64,000 nucleotides of DNA from Sphaerimonospora cavernae (GTDB lineage Bacteria > Actinomycetota > Actinomycetes > Streptosporangiales > Streptosporangiaceae), in contig NZ_JBHMQT010000003.1 of assembly GCF_042435035.1 (NCBI RefSeq), positions 310,001 through 374,000 of the forward strand. The letters are read 5' to 3'. Positions 40,858 to 48,989 of this stretch are shown here, piece after piece. Within the stretch, counting starts at the first letter, position 1, and each line of letters begins with the position of its first letter. The notes under the pieces are model-generated. The model worked only from the letters and a program-made list of their open reading frames with translations. It had not been told where the DNA came from and ran no database searches. Made by a program: the position numbers and the translations under genes.

Positions 40858-42540
40858 GTGGACGCGGTACAAGGCACCATCGACGATCTCGGCACTCCCC
40901 TGCGCGAGGTGACGTTCGTCGTCTTCGACCTGGAGACCACGGGCGGCTCCGCGGCCGAGCACGCGATCACCGAGATCGGCGCGGTCAAGGTACGCGGCGG
41001 CGAGGTGCTGGGCGAGTTCGCCACGCTGGTCGACCCCGGCGGCCCCATTCCGCCGTTCATCTCGGTGCTCACCGGCATCACCGACGCGATGGTCGTCGCC
41101 GCGCCGAAGTTCCCCGAGGTGCTGCCGAGCTTCCTGGAGTTCATCACCGGCACGGCCCTGGTCGCGCACAACGCGCCCTTCGACATGTCGTTCATCCGGG
41201 CCGCCTGCGCGGCCGGCGGCCATCCCCCGCCCGCCAACCCGGTCGTCGACACCGTTGACCTCGCGCGGCGCGTGCTCACCCGCGACGAGACCCCCAACTG
41301 CAAGCTGGCCACGCTGGCCCGGTTCTTCCGCAGCCCCAGCGAGCCGTGCCACCGGGCGCTGGCCGACGCCCGGGCGACGGTCGACGTCCTGCACGGCCTG
41401 ATCGCGCGGGTCGGCTCGCTCGGCGTGCAGACGCTGGAGGAACTACGCGGCTATTCCAGGACGCCCACGCCCGAGCAGCGGCGCAAGCGGCACCTGGCCG
41501 AGGGCGTCCCCGGCGTCCCGGGCGTGTACGTCTTCGAGGACGCCAAGGGCGAGGAACTCTACATCGGCAAGAGCACCCACCTACGCAACCGCGTCCGCAG
41601 CTACTTCACGGCGGGCGAGACGCGGCCACGGATCAGGGAGATGGTCGGTATCGCCGAGCGGGTGCGGACGATCGTGTGCGCCACCGCGCTGGAGGCCGAG
41701 ATCCGCGAGCTCAGGCTGATCGGGTCGACCAAACCACGTTACAACCGGCGATCGCGCAACCCGGAGCGGGTGGTCTGGCTCAAGCTGACCGACGAGCCGT
41801 TCCCCAGGCTCAGCATCGTCCGCGAGGTGAAGGACGACGGCGCGGCCTACCTGGGCCCCTTCGGCAGCGCCCGCTCGGCCGACGACGCCCGCGCCGCCAT
41901 GCACGAGGCGCTGCCGCTGCGACGGTGCACCGAGCGGCTGTCGCCGCGCACCCGCCGCAGCGCGTGCGTGCTGGCGGAGATCGGACGCTGCGGCGCGCCC
42001 TGCGACGGCCGGGAGAGCCGGGAGGCGTACGCCCGGCACGTCAGCGCGGCCAGGCACGCCATGGAGCAGGATCCGCAGGTCGTCTTCTCCGCGATGGAGG
42101 AGCGCATGCGGCACCTGGCGGCCGAGCAGCGCTACGAGGAGGCCGCCGCCGAGCGCGACCGGCTGGCCGCCTACCTGCGTGCGGCGGCCCGCATGCAGCG
42201 TCTGAGGTCGCTCACCGCAATCTCGCAGATGGTCGCCGCCTCCCCCGCCTTCGACGGCGGATGGGAGATCCACGTCATCCGGTACGGCCGGCTCGCCGCG
42301 GCCGGCGTGATGCCACGCGGCGCCCACCCGACCCCCTACGTCGAGGCGCTGGTCGCCACGGCCGAGACCGTCACGCCCGGCCCGGGGCCCACCCCGGCCG
42401 CCGTGGCGGAGGAGACCGAGTGTCTGCTTCGCTGGCTCGACTCCCCCGGCGTGCGCCTGGTCCGGGTGGACGGCGTGTGGTGCCTGCCCGCGTACGGCGC
42501 CGCCCGCTTCATGAAGCTGCTCGACCGACCGTGCTCATGA
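40858..42540 (+). CDS. DEDDh exonuclease / GIY-YIG / UVR fusion protein
   Basis: 560-aa DNA repair-type fusion. Residues about 20-175 form a DnaQ-like 3'-5' exonuclease with FDLETTGG, VAHNAPFD and HRALADARATVD (DEDDh set complete). Residues about 215-300 are a UvrC-like GIY-YIG nuclease (GVPGVYVFEDAKGEELYIGKS, NRVRSYF). A Cys-containing region (CGAPCDGRES) and a UVR motif (EERMRHLAAEQRYEEAAAERDRL) follow. It resembles mycobacterial Rv2191 and E. coli Cho fused to DnaQ. GTG 40858 is inferred to be leaderless. Its stop lies in the first copy of a 26-bp tandem repeat. Confidence 0.9.
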   Translation: MDAVQGTIDDLGTPLREVTFVVFDLETTGGSAAEHAITEIGAVKVRGGEVLGEFATLVDPGGPIPPFISVLTGITDAMVVAAPKFPEVLPSFLEFITGTALVAHNAPFDMSFIRAACAAGGHPPPANPVVDTVDLARRVLTRDETPNCKLATLARFFRSPSEPCHRALADARATVDVLHGLIARVGSLGVQTLEELRGYSRTPTPEQRRKRHLAEGVPGVPGVYVFEDAKGEELYIGKSTHLRNRVRSYFTAGETRPRIREMVGIAERVRTIVCATALEAEIRELRLIGSTKPRYNRRSRNPERVVWLKLTDEPFPRLSIVREVKDDGAAYLGPFGSARSADDARAAMHEALPLRRCTERLSPRTRRSACVLAEIGRCGAPCDGRESREAYARHVSAARHAMEQDPQVVFSAMEERMRHLAAEQRYEEAAAERDRLAAYLRAAARMQRLRSLTAISQMVAASPAFDGGWEIHVIRYGRLAAAGVMPRGAHPTPYVEALVATAETVTPGPGPTPAAVAEETECLLRWLDSPGVRLVRVDGVWCLPAYGAARFMKLLDRPCS

Positions 42541-42628
42541 GCCGGTTCCACCGACCGTGCTCATGAGCCGGTTCCACCGACCGTGCTCATGTACCGGTTC
42601 CACCGACCGTGCTCATGTACCGGTTCCA
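42525..42628. repeat. 26-bp tandem repeat, four copies
   Basis: Units at 42525, 42551, 42577 and 42603, reading CCGACCGTGCTCATGAGCCG then GTTCCA; the last two have GTA in place of GAG. The array starts inside the exonuclease 3' end and runs to 55 bp before the Lrp-type gene. Confidence 0.9.
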
Positions 42629-42683
42629 CCGGTAGTGTCGAATTCGCACGTCATGGCACGAAAAAGCACAGGAGAGAAGCCGA

Positions 42684-42971
42684 ATGGTCACCGCGATCGT
42701 CCACATCAAGGCGGATGTCGACCGGATCCCCGAGGTCGCCTCGGCGATCGCCGGGCTGGACGGCGTCAGCGAGGTTTACTCGATCACCGGCGAGTTCGAC
42801 CTCCTGGCGATGGTCCGGGTCCAGCGCTACGACGAGGTCGCCGAGGTCGTGCCGGGCCGCCTGAACAAGGTGCCCGGTGTCCGGCACACCGAGACGCACA
42901 TCGCCTTCCGCGCCTACTCCCGGCACGACCTCGACGCCGCCTTCTCCATCGGCCTCGACGCCTCCGAGTGA
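42684..42971 (+). CDS. Stand-alone Lrp/AsnC ligand-binding (RAM) domain protein
   Basis: 95 aa. The whole protein is a RAM/SIAM domain (IVHIKADVDRIPEVASAIAGL, VYSITGEFDLLAMVRV, VPGVRHTETHIAFRAYS) without the DNA-binding HTH of full Lrp proteins. Such small proteins form ring oligomers that bind amino acids and may modulate full-length Lrp partners. GGAGAG precedes ATG 42684. A strong terminator follows. Placed beside the qcr-cta genes in many actinobacteria. Confidence 0.88.
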   Translation: MVTAIVHIKADVDRIPEVASAIAGLDGVSEVYSITGEFDLLAMVRVQRYDEVAEVVPGRLNKVPGVRHTETHIAFRAYSRHDLDAAFSIGLDASE

Positions 42972-43007
42972 CCCTTCGGGCCGCACGTGAGCGGTGACGG
43001 CAGGCGA

Positions 43008-43044
43008 ACGGCCCGGGTGGGGAGTGCTCCCCGGCCCGGGCCGT
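43008..43044. terminator. Bidirectional terminator between Lrp-type gene and qcrB
   Basis: ACGGCCCGGG pairs with CCCGGGCCGT and GGGGAG with CTCCCC inside, giving a 16-bp stem with a small internal loop. It lies between convergent stops at 42971 and 43075. Confidence 0.75.
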
Positions 43045-43074
43045 ACGGTGTGTCAGATTGTCGGCTTCGGCGGC

Positions 43075-44691
43075 TCAGTGGAGCTGCTTGTGCTCGCCCG
43101 CGCCGACCGCCGCGTGTTCCTCTTCCTCCTCGTGGAAGGGGACGTGATCGGTGCCGTAGGCCTTGCTCATCTTGGCGCGGAGCCTGCCGAGGCCGCTACG
43201 CAGGCCCTTCGGCGGGACCTCCTCGCCGTCGACGCCGCCGTCGATGATCGGGATCTCCTTCTTCCCGCCGCGGATGTGGGCCGCGATGTCCTCGGCCGCA
43301 GGCGTGTGAACCTCGATGTACTGCCCGTCCGGCATCCGCTTGATCACGCCGGACTCCACGCCGTGGGACAGCACCTCGGCGTCCTTACGCTGCAGACCGA
43401 TGCAGATCCGGTACGCGACGACGTACGCGATCGCCGGACCGATGAAGATGGCGAACCGCCCGAAGATCGTCGTCGAGTACAGGCTGACGTGGAAGGTGGC
43501 CGAGATCTCGTCGTTGGCGCCCAGCAGCCACAGGACGCCGTAGAACGTGATGCCCGCCATGCCGATCGCGGTGCGGTGCGGGTTGTTGCGCGGCCGGTCG
43601 CAGACGTGGTGCTCGCGGCGGTCGCCGGTCACCCACTGTTCCAGGAACGGATAGAGCGCGAGACCCGTCATGACGATGCCGAGCGGCACGAGCGCCGGGA
43701 TCAGCACGCTCATGGGGAACGTGTAGCCGAAGAGGTTGAACTCCCATGCGGGCATGATTCGCAGCGCGCCTTCGAGGAAGCCCATGTAGAAGTCGGGCTG
43801 CGATCCCGCCGAGATGTCCGCCGGCGTGTAGGGACCGTACAGCCAGATCGGGTTGATCTGGGCGAACGTTCCCAGCAGCGCGATCACCCCGAAGGTGAAC
43901 AGGAAGAACGCCCCGGCCTTGGCCATGAACGCCGGGTAGAACGGGGCGCCCACCACGTTGCTCTCGGTCCGGCCCTTGCCCGGCATCTGGGTGTGCTTCT
44001 GCACCCACATGAGGATCATGTGGGCGGAGATCAGCGCGAGCAGGATGCCCGGGATGAGCAGGATGTGTAGCGAGTAGAACCGCGAGACCACGTCGTGGCC
44101 CGGATACTCGCCGCCGAACAGGAAGAACGAGACGTAGGTGCCCACGACCGGCACCGAGATCGCGACGCCCTGGGTGATCCGCAGACCGGCGCCGGAGAGC
44201 AGGTCGTCGGGGAGGGAGTATCCGGTCAGGCCCTCGACCAGCGCCAGCGAGAGCAGGAGCACGCCGATGAGCCAGTTCAGCTCACGCGGCTTGCGGTAGG
44301 CGCCGGTGAAGAAGACCCGGAGCATGTGGACCATCATCCCGGCCACGAACAGCAGCGCCGCCCAGTGGTGCATCTGCCGGATCAGCAGCCCGCCCCGGAC
44401 GTCGAAGCTGATGTGCAGCGACGAGGCGTAGGCCTCGGACATCTCCACGCCGTACAGCGGGGCGTAGCTGCCCAGGTAGGTGGTGTGGCCCATGCTCGGC
44501 TTGAACCAGAACGTCAGGAACGTCCCGGTCAGCAGCAGGATGATGAACGAGTAGAGCGCGATCTCCCCGAGCAGGAAGGACCAGTGGTCGGGGAAGATCT
44601 TCCTCAGGTTTCGCTTGAGGAAGCTGCCCGCGCCCAGGCGGTCGTCGAGGAACGTCGAGGTTCCGGCGATGGCCTTGGGGGGAGCGTTCAT
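43075..44691 (-). CDS. qcrB: Cytochrome bc1 complex cytochrome b subunit
   Basis: Membrane quinol-oxidising subunit of the actinobacterial bc1-aa3 supercomplex, 538 aa. It has the heme-ligand helices (LHISFDVRGGLLIRQMHHWAALLF and GYSLPDDLLSG, FYSLHILLIPG, SAHMILMW), the Qo-site GPYTPADIS, and about eight TM segments. The C-terminal cytosolic extension of about 120 residues is typical of actinobacteria. ATG 44691 overlaps the qcrA stop by 4 bp; upstream reading in the same frame is not conserved. Last gene of the ctaE-qcrC-qcrA-qcrB operon. Confidence 0.96.
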   Translation of the reverse strand: MNAPPKAIAGTSTFLDDRLGAGSFLKRNLRKIFPDHWSFLLGEIALYSFIILLLTGTFLTFWFKPSMGHTTYLGSYAPLYGVEMSEAYASSLHISFDVRGGLLIRQMHHWAALLFVAGMMVHMLRVFFTGAYRKPRELNWLIGVLLLSLALVEGLTGYSLPDDLLSGAGLRITQGVAISVPVVGTYVSFFLFGGEYPGHDVVSRFYSLHILLIPGILLALISAHMILMWVQKHTQMPGKGRTESNVVGAPFYPAFMAKAGAFFLFTFGVIALLGTFAQINPIWLYGPYTPADISAGSQPDFYMGFLEGALRIMPAWEFNLFGYTFPMSVLIPALVPLGIVMTGLALYPFLEQWVTGDRREHHVCDRPRNNPHRTAIGMAGITFYGVLWLLGANDEISATFHVSLYSTTIFGRFAIFIGPAIAYVVAYRICIGLQRKDAEVLSHGVESGVIKRMPDGQYIEVHTPAAEDIAAHIRGGKKEIPIIDGGVDGEEVPPKGLRSGLGRLRAKMSKAYGTDHVPFHEEEEEHAAVGAGEHKQLH

Positions 44692-45767
44692 GACTTGGTC
44701 TCCCTTGCTTCCGCCTCGGCGTCGCCGCGCTCCCAGAAGCTGGGCCCGACGGGGACGTGGAAGTCGGACTTGGCGATGAGGTAGCCCTCGTCGTCGATCC
44801 CGATGGGGAGTTGCGGCAGCGGCCGGGCGGCCGGGCCGAAGATGACGTTCGCACCGTCGGCGGCGTCGAACGTCGACTGGTGGCACGGGCAGAGGATGTG
44901 GTGCGTCGTCTGCTCGTACAGCGCGGCGGGGCAGCCCACATGGGTGCAGATCTTCGAGTAGGCCACGATGCCGTCGTGCGTCCAGTTCAGGTTCGTGCGC
45001 GACTTGAACTCCTCAGGCCGGAACTTGAGCAGGATCAGCGTGGCCTTGGCCAGCGCGTTCAGATCATGCTCGTAGCCCTCGGGGACCACCGAGAGGATGC
45101 CGCCGGGCGAGTTGAAGTCCGCGGCGCGGATCGGCTGTCCGGTGCCCTCGACCACGAGCCGGCGCGGCTTGCCGTTCTTGGTCGGCTCGCCCCACACCGT
45201 GTGCCGCAGCACCGTGCCCGGCAGTGGGCCGAGGTCCTTGAGCAGCACCAGCGGGGCCAGGCCCAGCGGAGCGGCGGCCAGCAGGAGCGTACGGCGCAGC
45301 AGCCCGTGCTTGACGAAGCCGCTCTCCTCGGCGCCCTTGAGGAACGTCTCCTTGACGTACTCACGGGTCTCGGAGTCGGAGGCCATCGCGTGACGCTCCT
45401 GGACCAGGTTGTACTTCGGCATGATCCGCCGGACCCAGACCGTGATGCCGATCGCCAGCGACAGCAGCGCCAGGGTGAGCGTGCCGCCCAGCGCGAGGTT
45501 CGACGTCGCGGTCCTGTCGATGTCGCCGACCTGGAACGCGACGTACGAGGCGATGAACGCCACGCCGGACAGGAAGGTGATCGTGAACAGCAGCGCGACC
45601 ACGCGCTCGGCCCGGCGAGCGCTCGCCGGATCCTGCGGGATGACGCCGGGCTCGCCCTCCGGCGCGCGGATGGGCTCTTCGCCGACGCTCGGTCCGGCGG
45701 CCTGCGGCGTGCCGATGACGCGCGGTGGGACGCGGTTCTCCGGCTGCTCGATGGTGTTGTCTGTCAT
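44688..45767 (-). CDS. qcrA: Cytochrome bc1 complex Rieske iron-sulfur subunit
   Basis: 359-aa Rieske protein carrying electrons from quinol to cytochrome c. The [2Fe-2S] ligands are in CTHVGCPAAL and CPCHQSTFDAADG. Three N-terminal TM segments (about 58-80, 92-112 and 165-185) are the actinobacterial arrangement, unlike the single anchor elsewhere. The ATG at 45767 overlaps the qcrC stop (ATGA) and its own stop overlaps qcrB. Confidence 0.96.
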   Translation of the reverse strand: MTDNTIEQPENRVPPRVIGTPQAAGPSVGEEPIRAPEGEPGVIPQDPASARRAERVVALLFTITFLSGVAFIASYVAFQVGDIDRTATSNLALGGTLTLALLSLAIGITVWVRRIMPKYNLVQERHAMASDSETREYVKETFLKGAEESGFVKHGLLRRTLLLAAAPLGLAPLVLLKDLGPLPGTVLRHTVWGEPTKNGKPRRLVVEGTGQPIRAADFNSPGGILSVVPEGYEHDLNALAKATLILLKFRPEEFKSRTNLNWTHDGIVAYSKICTHVGCPAALYEQTTHHILCPCHQSTFDAADGANVIFGPAARPLPQLPIGIDDEGYLIAKSDFHVPVGPSFWERGDAEAEARETKS

Positions 45768-46597
45768 GCCTTCACCCGCCGCCTCTTAGCGGTGATCCAG
45801 ATCGCGGCGAGGGCGAGGAGGCCGATGCCGGCGATCCATGCCACGAGGCCCTCGGTCACCGGGCCGATCCGCATGAGTCCGGAACCGCCCGGGTCGACCT
45901 GCTGCCGCACGTGAGTGATGTAAGCGATCATGTCCCGCTTCTGCTCCGGGGTGATCGTCGTGTCGTTGAAGACCGGCATCGCCTGCGGGCCGGTGATCAT
46001 CGCCTCGTAGATCTCCGTCGGAGTCGCCGGGTTCAGCGTCGGCGCGTGCTTGCCGTACGTCAGCGCACCGCCCGAGCCGGTGAAGTTGTGGCACTGGATG
46101 CAGTTCGCCCGGAACAGCTCACCGCCCCTGGCCGGGTCGCCCTTGGCCGGGTCGACCTGCTCGGCGCCCGGGATGGTCGGGCCGCCGCCCAGCGACTGGA
46201 CGTAGGCCGCGAGCTGGCTGATCGCCTCCTCGGTCGCCCACTCGGGGCGCGGCTTGCGCAGTGCCTGCGGGCCGGAGTCGGCCATCGGCATCCGGCCGCT
46301 GCTGACCTGGAAGTCCACGGCCGCGGCGCCGACGCCGATCAGCGTGGGAGCCTTGCTGCTGCCCTCGGCGTTCATCCCATGGCAGCTCGCGCAGTGGGCC
46401 ACGAAGAGGCTCTTGCCCTGATCCGCGTCGTCAGCCTTGCCGGACGCGATCGCGGCGTCAGCGGTGCTGCCGTTCGGCGCGGCAAGGGCGTACCCCCCGC
46501 CGAGCAGACCAAGCGCGAGCGCCACGACGGCTACTCGCGCGAGGGGATGGCGCCGTCGGGCGGTGGTGGAGTTCACCGAAATTCCCGTTCCGATCAT
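45764..46597 (-). CDS. qcrC: Cytochrome bc1 complex diheme cytochrome c subunit
   Basis: 277-aa membrane-anchored diheme cytochrome c, which replaces a soluble cytochrome c in actinobacteria and passes electrons directly to CtaC. Signal-like TM (ARVAVVALALGLLGGGYALA), heme motifs CASCH (about residue 69) and CIQCH (about residue 168), each with a distal Met region, and a C-terminal TM (LVAWIAGIGLLALAAIWI). Overlaps ctaE and qcrA by 4 bp each. Confidence 0.96.
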   Translation of the reverse strand: MIGTGISVNSTTARRRHPLARVAVVALALGLLGGGYALAAPNGSTADAAIASGKADDADQGKSLFVAHCASCHGMNAEGSSKAPTLIGVGAAAVDFQVSSGRMPMADSGPQALRKPRPEWATEEAISQLAAYVQSLGGGPTIPGAEQVDPAKGDPARGGELFRANCIQCHNFTGSGGALTYGKHAPTLNPATPTEIYEAMITGPQAMPVFNDTTITPEQKRDMIAYITHVRQQVDPGGSGLMRIGPVTEGLVAWIAGIGLLALAAIWITAKRRRVKA

Positions 46598-47211
46598 TTG
46601 ATGATGTAGATGGTCGCGAAAAGGCCGATCCAGACCACGTCGACGAAGTGCCAGTAGTAGGACACAACGATCGCGCTGGTCTGCTGCTCATACGTCAAGC
46701 GCTTCGCGGCGTACGTGCGTCCCAGGATGAACAGGAACGCGATCAGGCCACCCGTCACGTGCAGTCCGTGGAAGCCCGTGGTCAGGTAGAACACCGACTC
46801 GTACGGGCCGGCCGAGAGGACGTGTCCCTCGCTCGCGAGGTTCGCGTACTCCCAGAGCTGCCCGCCGATGAAGAAGGCGCCCATCAGGAAGCTCACGATG
46901 TACCAGAACCTGAGCTTCTTGACGTCGCCCCGCTCCACGGCCCACACGCCCAGCTGACACGTGACACTCGACAGGACCAGGACGGTCGTGTTGAACGTCG
47001 CGAACGGGACGTCGAGGTGAGCCCCCGGCCAGGGCTGATCCTGTCCGAGGCTGACCGAACGGATGGTGAAGTACATCGCGAACAGCGCCGCGAAGAACAT
47101 GAGCTCAGAGGACAACCACACGATGGTCCCGACCTGAACCAGGTTCGGCCGGCTCGACCCGTGCGGTCGTGTCGTCGTAGTAATTGCGGATGCTGTCGCC
47201 ACGCTCGACAT
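46594..47211 (-). CDS. ctaE: Cytochrome c oxidase subunit III
   Basis: 205-aa five-TM subunit of the aa3 oxidase. It has VGTIVWLSSELMFFAALFAMYF, a conserved GQLWEY, FYLTTGFHGLHVTGG and the final SYYWHFVDVVWIGLFATIYI, which define CtaE. The ATG at 47211 has GGGGAG upstream. It heads the ctaE-qcrCAB operon, separate from ctaCDF further right. Confidence 0.96.
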   Translation of the reverse strand: MSSVATASAITTTTRPHGSSRPNLVQVGTIVWLSSELMFFAALFAMYFTIRSVSLGQDQPWPGAHLDVPFATFNTTVLVLSSVTCQLGVWAVERGDVKKLRFWYIVSFLMGAFFIGGQLWEYANLASEGHVLSAGPYESVFYLTTGFHGLHVTGGLIAFLFILGRTYAAKRLTYEQQTSAIVVSYYWHFVDVVWIGLFATIYIIK

Positions 47212-47374
47212 TATTGCGGCTCCCCAGGTCGGGTCGGCCCACGACCCCCCATTAGGGTCAGCTCAAGCCCCGGAAACCAGCACAGTACGGCAATGGCCTC
47301 GGGGCGCTGCGGCCCCGCTGCGGCGCCGGTAGCATCACGATGACCATACTCCGCGATTCGACAGTGAGCGTGAC

Positions 47375-47767
47375 ATGAGGGTTCTCGTCTACAGCGACGA
47401 CGCAGGCACCAGGGAGAAGGTGCGGCTGGCCATCGGGCGGCGTCCCGCCGCGGACGTGCCTCTCGTCGAGGTCGTCGAGTGCGCGACCCAGCCGGCCGTG
47501 GTCAGGTACCTCGACTCGGGGGACATCGACGTCGCCGTTCTGGACGGCGAGGCCGTCCCGGCCGGGGGCATGGGGATCAGCCGCCAGGCCAAGGACGAGG
47601 TGCACGACTGCCCGCCGATCGTGCTGCTGATCGCACGGCGCGACGACCGGTGGCTGGCCAACTGGTCCAGGGCCGACGCGGTGGTGGCACAACCCCTCGA
47701 TCCCGTCGTCCTCGCCGAGACCGTCGCCGACCTCCTGCGGCGCAGGCTCGCCTCAGCCAGGGGATGA
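47375..47767 (+). CDS. Atypical stand-alone receiver-like protein
   Basis: 130 aa. The fold resembles a CheY receiver (MRVLVYSDDAGTREKVRLAIG, then IDVAVLDGEAVPAGGMGISRQ, then IVLLIARRDD) with acidic residues and a candidate phosphoacceptor Asp in VLDGE. The conserved Lys-Pro of beta5 is replaced by AVVAQPLDP, so the switch Lys is missing. No output domain. It precedes trpD by 44 bp, probably on the same transcript. Could be a pseudo-receiver acting by protein contacts. Confidence 0.75.
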   Translation: MRVLVYSDDAGTREKVRLAIGRRPAADVPLVEVVECATQPAVVRYLDSGDIDVAVLDGEAVPAGGMGISRQAKDEVHDCPPIVLLIARRDDRWLANWSRADAVVAQPLDPVVLAETVADLLRRRLASARG

Positions 47768-47811
47768 CACCGGTCTCCGCCAACGACCCCAGCCTCTGAC
47801 AAGGGAAGAAC

Positions 47812-48870
47812 ATGGACCTGCGCACCACCTGGCCCTCCGTGCTGAGTGCCCTCATCGCCGGAGAGAACCTGACGTCGGAAGAGACGGCGTGGGCCATGGG
47901 CGAGATCATGTCGGGTGCGGCGACGCAGGCGCAGATCGCCGCGTTCGCGGTCGCGCTGCGCGCCAAGGGGGAGACCGTCGCCGAGGTGGCGGGACTGGCC
48001 CGCACCATGCTCGAGCGCGCCACCCCGCTGTCCGTGCCCGGGCCGGTCGTCGACATCGTCGGCACCGGCGGCGACCGGGCGCACACCGTCAACGTGTCGA
48101 CCATGGCCGCCGTGGTCGCGGCGGCGGCGGGCGCGCGGGTGGTCAAGCACGGGAACCGTGCCGCGTCCTCGCTGTGCGGCGCCGCCGACGTGCTGGAGCA
48201 CATGGGCGTGGTCCTCGACCTGCCGCCGCAGGTCACCGCCAAGGTGGCGGTGGAGGCCGGCATCGCGTTCTGCTTCGCGCAGGTCTACCATCCCGCGCTG
48301 CGGTTCGCGGGACCGACCCGCAAGGAGATCGGCGTGCCGACCTTCTTCAACTTCCTCGGCCCGCTGACCAACCCCGCCCGGCCCGCGGCGCAGGCCATCG
48401 GCGTCTACGACGCGCGCATGCTGCCGGTGGTCGCCGGGGTGTTCGCCGAGCGCGGCGTCTCCGCGCTGGTGTTCCGCGGCGAGGACGGCCTCGACGAGCT
48501 GTCGACGGCCGCGCCGTCCACCGTCTTCGTCGTGCGCGACGGCGGCGCGACGCAGGTCCGCTTCGACCCCGCTGACATCGGCGTCCCCCGGTCGCGGGCG
48601 GAGGACCTGCGCGGCGGCGACGTCGACTTCAACGCGGGAGCCGTACGGGACATGGTGAACGGGAGGACGGGCCCGGTGCGCGACGCGGTGCTGGTCAACG
48701 CGGCGGCAGCGCTGGTCGCGTTGGACATCGCCCTCGGCGAGACCGACGGCGGCGACCTGGTCGCCGACATGGGTGCGGCGTACGCGCGCGCGGCCGAGGC
48801 GGTGGACTCCGGCCGGGCGGCGGCCACGCTCGACCGGTGGGTCGAAGCCAGCCGCTCGCCCGGAGCCTGA
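47812..48870 (+). CDS. trpD: Anthranilate phosphoribosyltransferase
   Basis: Transfers phosphoribosyl from PRPP to anthranilate in tryptophan synthesis. The 352-aa product has the N-terminal helical domain, the PRPP-binding IVGTGGDRAHTVNVST, VVKHGNRAASSLCGAADVLE, FCFAQVYHPALR, and FNFLGPLTNPARPAAQ. AAGGGAAG precedes ATG 47812. It is away from the other trp genes, as is usual next to actinobacterial ctaE. Confidence 0.95.
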   Translation: MDLRTTWPSVLSALIAGENLTSEETAWAMGEIMSGAATQAQIAAFAVALRAKGETVAEVAGLARTMLERATPLSVPGPVVDIVGTGGDRAHTVNVSTMAAVVAAAAGARVVKHGNRAASSLCGAADVLEHMGVVLDLPPQVTAKVAVEAGIAFCFAQVYHPALRFAGPTRKEIGVPTFFNFLGPLTNPARPAAQAIGVYDARMLPVVAGVFAERGVSALVFRGEDGLDELSTAAPSTVFVVRDGGATQVRFDPADIGVPRSRAEDLRGGDVDFNAGAVRDMVNGRTGPVRDAVLVNAAAALVALDIALGETDGGDLVADMGAAYARAAEAVDSGRAAATLDRWVEASRSPGA

Positions 48871-48959
48871 CGGGATAGGGTCCAGGCCGGGGATCCCTCC
48901 TCACCCGGGCCGTGCGCTTGTACATCCACGCCACCGAGATGGCCTGTGCAACGAATCCA

Positions 48960-48988
48960 TAAAAAGTACGCGTCTATTGCATAGACGC
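48960..48988 (-). terminator. Intrinsic terminator of the L,D-transpeptidase gene
   Basis: Perfect stem GCGTCTAT/ATAGACGC with a 3-nt loop (48970-48988). On the minus strand it is followed by GTACTTTTTATGG, a clear T-tract, directly after the transpeptidase stop. Confidence 0.8.
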
Positions 48989-48989
48989 A

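Noticed and set aside
42525..42628. CRISPR array
   Set aside because: The four 26-bp units are directly tandem with no spacers and no cas genes are present.
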